Of a stretch of 64,000 bases of DNA, positions 59,568 through 64,000 are shown in pieces. This DNA is from Actinokineospora pegani (GTDB taxonomy: Bacteria > Actinomycetota > Actinomycetes > Mycobacteriales > Pseudonocardiaceae), in the NCBI RefSeq assembly GCF_009745975.1, contig NZ_WHOL01000033.1:1-64000 (forward strand). Reading direction: 5' to 3'. Below the pieces are notes generated by a model. It had not been told where the DNA came from. It saw only the letters and a list, made by a program, of their open reading frames with translations, and made no database searches. The position numbers and the translations under genes are program-made. The number at the start of each line of letters is the position of its first letter. Within the stretch, counting starts at the first letter, position 1.

Positions 59568-61724
59568 TCACTCCTCCGGCACCAGCCACACCACACCCGA
59601 AGGCGGCAGCCGGAGCTCAGCACTGTGCTGGCGTCCATGCCAAGGATGGGCCTCAGCCGTCACCAGCCCCAGATTCCCGACCCCGGACCCGGCATACACC
59701 TCGGCATCCGTGTTCAGCACCTCCCGCCACCGCCCACCCCGCGGCAGCCCCACGCGGTACCTCTCACGCGGAGCCCCAGCGAAGTTCGCCACGCACACCA
59801 GGTCCCGCCCAGCCCCGTGCCGCACGAAGCTCAACACGTTGTTCGCCGAGTCATTGGCATCAATCCAGGAGAACCCCTCCGGCCGGACGTCGTCGGCGTA
59901 GAGCGCGGGCTCCCCCCGGTACACGGCGTTCAGGTCGCCGATCAACGACTGCACACCGGCGTGGAACCGGTTCTCCAGCAGGTCCCAGTCCAGCGACCGG
60001 GACTCCGACCACTCCCGGACCTGCCCGAATTCCTGCCCCATGAACAGCAGTTGCTTGCCCGGGTGCGCCCACATGAACGCCAGCAGCGCCCGCAGCCCGG
60101 CGGCCTTGTTCCAGTCGTCGCCGGGCATGCGGGTCCACAGTGAACCCTTCCCGTGCACGACCTCGTCGTGCGACAGCGGCAGGACGAAGTTCTCGCTCCA
60201 GGCGTAGACCAGGGAGAAGGTGACCTCGTTGTGGTGGAACGCGCGGTGCACCGGGTCGTGGCCGATGTAGCTGAGCGTGTCGTGCATCCAGCCCATGTTC
60301 CACTTGAAGCCGAAGCCCAGGCCGCCCAGGTGGGTGGGGCGGGTGACGCCGGGCCAGGCGGTGGACTCCTCGGCGATCATGACCACGCCGGGGTTGTGCT
60401 TGTAGACCGTGGCGTTGAGCTCCTGCAGGAAGCGCACCGCGTCCAGGTTCTCGCGGCCCCCGTGGATGTTGGGCAACCACTGGCCGTCGGAGCGGGAGTA
60501 GTCCAGGTAGAGCATCGAGGCGACCGCGTCGACGCGCAGGCCGTCGATGTGGAACTCCTCGATCCAGTACAGGGCGTTGGCGACGAGGAAGTTGCGGACC
60601 TCGGTGCGGCCGAAGTCGAAGACCAGGGTGCCCCAGTCCGGCTGCTCGCCGCGGCGCGGGTCGGCGTGCTCGTAGAGCGGGCCGCCGTCGAAGCGGGCCA
60701 GGGCCCAGGCGTCGCGCGGGAAGTGGGCGGGGACCCAGTCCATGATCACGCCGATGCCGCGGGCGTGCAGGGCGTCGACGAAGGCGCGGAACTCGTCCGG
60801 GGTGCCGAAGCGGGAGGTCGGGGCGTAGTACGAGGTGACCTGGTAGCCCCACGAGCCGCCGAACGGGTGCTCGGCGACCGGCAGCAGCTCGACGTGGGTG
60901 AAGTTGTGCTCGACGACGTAGTCGCCGAGCTGCTCGGCGAGTTCGAGGTAGCCCAGGCCCTCGCGCCACGAGCCGAGGTGGACCTCGTAGGCGCTCATCG
61001 GCGCGCCGGACCAGTCGGTGGCGTCGCGGCGGGTGAGCCACTCCTCGTCGCCCCAGACGTGGCTGGAGAGGGTGACCACGGAGGCGGTCTGGCCCGGCTT
61101 CTCGGTGGCGAAGGCCATCGGGTCGGCCTTCTCGTGCCAGGCCCCGTCGGCGCCGAGGATGCGGAACTTGTACTTGGTGCCGGGGGTGACGCCGGGCAGG
61201 AACAGCTCCCACACCCCCGACGAGCCCAGCGAGCGCATCGGGTTGGCGCGGCCGTCCCAGCCGTCGAAGTCGCCGCACACCCGGACCCCGCGCGCGGTCG
61301 GCGCCCACACGGCGAACGAGGTGCCCTCCACGACGCCCGCGGGGGTCTCGTAGGAGCGCACGTGCGCGCCCAGGACCTCCCACAGCCGCTCGTGGCGGCC
61401 CTCGCCGAACAGGTGCAGGTCCAGCTCGCCCAGCGTCGGCAGCCAGCGGTAGGGGTCCTCGACCAGCTCGGCGCCGTCGCCGTAGTCGACCTCGAGCAGG
61501 TACTCGTTGGGCACCACCGGGACCTCGGCGGCGAAGAACCCGGACAGGCTCTCGTCCAGCTCGTAGCGCTGGTCGCCGACGACGGCCGCGACGGACTTCG
61601 CGTTGGGCCGCAGCGCGCGGACGACCGCCGAGCCCGCCTTCGCGGACTCGTGCGCGCCGAGCACGGAGTGGGGGTCGTGGTGGGCGCCGGAGAGCAGGCG
61701 CCCGATCTCGTCGGTCGTGGTCAA
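59568..61724 (-). CDS. glgB: 1,4-alpha-glucan branching enzyme
   Basis: 718 residues, GH13 family. N-terminal carbohydrate-binding modules (about 1-230), then the (beta/alpha)8 domain. Nucleophile Asp in [12 protein letters not shown], acid/base Glu in [15 protein letters not shown], stabiliser Asp in [12 protein letters not shown]. In the TreS-Mak-GlgE pathway it adds branches to the glucan made from maltose-1-phosphate. TTG start with GAGGG 7 nt upstream; no better start is nearby. It follows mak by 69 bp on the same strand. Confidence 0.95.
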   Translation of the reverse strand: MTTTDEIGRLLSGAHHDPHSVLGAHESAKAGSAVVRALRPNAKSVAAVVGDQRYELDESLSGFFAAEVPVVPNEYLLEVDYGDGAELVEDPYRWLPTLGELDLHLFGEGRHERLWEVLGAHVRSYETPAGVVEGTSFAVWAPTARGVRVCGDFDGWDGRANPMRSLGSSGVWELFLPGVTPGTKYKFRILGADGAWHEKADPMAFATEKPGQTASVVTLSSHVWGDEEWLTRRDATDWSGAPMSAYEVHLGSWREGLGYLELAEQLGDYVVEHNFTHVELLPVAEHPFGGSWGYQVTSYYAPTSRFGTPDEFRAFVDALHARGIGVIMDWVPAHFPRDAWALARFDGGPLYEHADPRRGEQPDWGTLVFDFGRTEVRNFLVANALYWIEEFHIDGLRVDAVASMLYLDYSRSDGQWLPNIHGGRENLDAVRFLQELNATVYKHNPGVVMIAEESTAWPGVTRPTHLGGLGFGFKWNMGWMHDTLSYIGHDPVHRAFHHNEVTFSLVYAWSENFVLPLSHDEVVHGKGSLWTRMPGDDWNKAAGLRALLAFMWAHPGKQLLFMGQEFGQVREWSESRSLDWDLLENRFHAGVQSLIGDLNAVYRGEPALYADDVRPEGFSWIDANDSANNVLSFVRHGAGRDLVCVANFAGAPRERYRVGLPRGGRWREVLNTDAEVYAGSGVGNLGLVTAEAHPWHGRQHSAELRLPPSGVVWLVPEE

Positions 61725-61793
61725 GAGGTCACCCTCGATCCTGTGTCCGCTGGGTACCGGTGGGGGTACCCGGAACTGGTGGTGGCGAAAAGG

Positions 61794-63127
61794 TCAGGTG
61801 GCGCGCTTGATGGCGGCCAGCGGGATGGCCACCCAGTCGGGGCGGTTGCGGTGCTCGTAGCGCACCTCGTATACCGCCTTGTCCAGTTCGAACGCGCGCA
61901 GCAGCACCGCCGCCGCGCGGGGGTCGGGGCCGACGGCGGCGTAGCCGTCGCAGAACGCGGTCCGGTTGCGGTCGGACCACTCGGCGGCGCGCGCCGCGCG
62001 CTGGTGGTCCGGTTCGGCCCCGGCGACCAGGTGCAGCGCGGCGTAGTCGAACGAGCGCAGCATCCCGGCGACGTCGCGCAGCGGCGAGCGGGTCAGGGCC
62101 CGCTCCCGCGGCGACACAGCGGGCTCGCCCTCGAAGTCGATCAGCACCCAGCCCGCCGTGGTCCGCAGGACCTGGCCCAGGTGCAGGTCGCCGTGCACGT
62201 GCTGGACGAGGATGCCGTCGTCGAGGCCGCGCACCGCGTCGAACGCCGCGCGCAGCGCCGTCTCGTGCTCGGCCAGCTCGGGCACCTCGGCCAGCACCTC
62301 GTCGAGGCGGCCGTGCATCGCCGCCACCGCCTCGGACATCCGCTCGGCCCCGATGACCTCGGTGCCCAGGGTGGCGGCCAGGTCGGCGTGCACGGCGGCC
62401 ACCGCGGCGCCGAGCCGGGCGGCCTCGCCCGCGAAGTCGCCGCCGACCTCTCGCGCGTACAGGTCGCCCTCGGCGAGCAGGTCCCGCACGCTGGCCGTCG
62501 CGGTGGCCCAGCCCTCGGCGGCGTCGCCGAGGAAGCGCTGGGCGAACCCGAGCACCGTCTCGCCCGCGGCCACCGTGCCGACCGGCGCGGCGATCTGCTG
62601 CGACCCGGCCGCGTGCAGCGCCCGGTGCAGCTCGACGTCGCGGTTGGGCCCCGGCGCGGGCCTGCGGAACAGCTTGAGGATGTACTGCTCGGCGAACACG
62701 ATCGACGTGTTCGACTGCTCGACCCCGATCGGCCGCGCGCGCAGCCCGGCGGGCACCTCGACGCCGGGCTCCGCGCGGAAGGACAGCCCGCCGGTGTCGG
62801 CGTTCCCGGCGATCAGGTCGCCGAGCCCGGTCATCAGCTCGCCGTCGTGCGTGGCGTCGTAGGCGTGCAGGCCGTCGACCTCGCCGATGGCGGCGGGGGC
62901 CAGGTGCTCGGGCAGCTCGGCGCGCAGGCCGACCAGCACCTGGTACACCTCGCCGCCCGCCAGCACCAGCGCGTGCACCAACCCCGGGTCGCCGGTCACC
63001 AGTTCCGCGGCGCGCGTGACGCGGACGTCGGTGAGGTCCTGTCCCTTCGCCGCGAACCAGCGCTGCGTGGGCAGCCACGCGCGCAGGTCGTCGACCAGAG
63101 CGTCCACGGCGAGCCGGGGTTGGTCGG

Positions 63128-63131
<4 letters not shown>
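61794..63131 (-). CDS. mak: maltokinase
   Basis: 445 residues. Phosphorylates maltose to maltose-1-phosphate, the substrate for GlgE. APH-like kinase fold: QHVHGDLHLGQVL carries the catalytic Asp, and WVLIDFEGEPA the metal Asp. N-terminal cap domain LPTQRWFAAKGQDLTDV. GTG start overlaps the treS stop (GTGA). In some actinobacteria mak is fused to treS; here they are separate. Confidence 0.95.

Positions 63132-64000
<869 letters not shown>

Overview
The window is high-GC DNA from a filamentous-type actinomycete. Several things point to Pseudonocardiaceae or a close relative: many GTG/TTG starts, GTGA/ATGA/TGATG gene overlaps, XRE-DUF5753/DUF397 gene pairs, DUF574 methyltransferases, a DoxX/LppZ-type neighbourhood and the TreS-maltokinase-GlgB route. 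The gene order follows, as I remember it, the Mycobacterium tuberculosis stretch Rv3001c-Rv3032 (ilvC-ilvN-ilvB, Cfp6, DoxX, LppZ, gatB/gatA/gatC, ACT protein, ligA, MetE-like protein, trmU, iscS, two acyltransferases, etfA/etfB, and the methylglucose-lipopolysaccharide genes Rv3030-Rv3032). Genus-specific blocks are inserted into this backbone.

Layout. 1-2.3 kb: an open-ended Pro/Ala/Gln-rich repeat protein, a DUF397 protein and an orphan. 2.5-8.7 kb: branched-chain amino-acid genes ilvB-ilvN-ilvC (minus) and ilvD (plus). The ilvB leader holds a promoter, a predicted leaderless leader peptide rich in Leu/Val codons and an attenuator terminator. 8.7-14 kb: DoxX, membrane proteins, a D-2-hydroxyacid dehydrogenase, an alpha/beta hydrolase and an LppZ-like lipoprotein. 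14-21 kb: gatC-gatA-small membrane protein-gatB, an ACT protein and ligA. 21-26 kb: a LysR regulator facing sdhCAB. 26-39 kb: a segment bracketed by two copies of a non-coding repeat locus; it holds a threonine-dehydratase-like enzyme, a MetE-like protein, a decayed ABC ATPase with an intact permease, a complete MacB-type exporter, an acyl-CoA synthetase and a TPR-CHAT protease. 39.4-41.1 kb: a cytosolic subtilisin-like protease.

41-49 kb: mnmA and a cysteine desulfurase (tRNA 2-thiolation), an MFS exporter behind a MerR-type operator, an OlsB/OlsA-like acyltransferase pair and etfB-etfA. 49-52.5 kb: DegV, an XRE/DUF397 pair with palindromic operators and a DUF574 methyltransferase. 52.5-56.1 kb: a three-gene polymethylated-glucan operon (methyltransferase, GH57, GT4). 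56.1-57.3 kb: cysteine dioxygenase and rhodanese behind a Cys-containing leader peptide. 57.3-59.5 kb: a lower-GC two-gene AlbA_2/ParA-like module. 59.6-64 kb: treS-mak-glgB, cut by the right edge.

The two best candidates for an undescribed system are the AlbA_2/ParA pair and the TPR-CHAT plus cytosolic subtilase pair. The two leader peptides are the best-supported regulatory findings. No tRNA, rRNA, CRISPR array or complete insertion sequence was seen.
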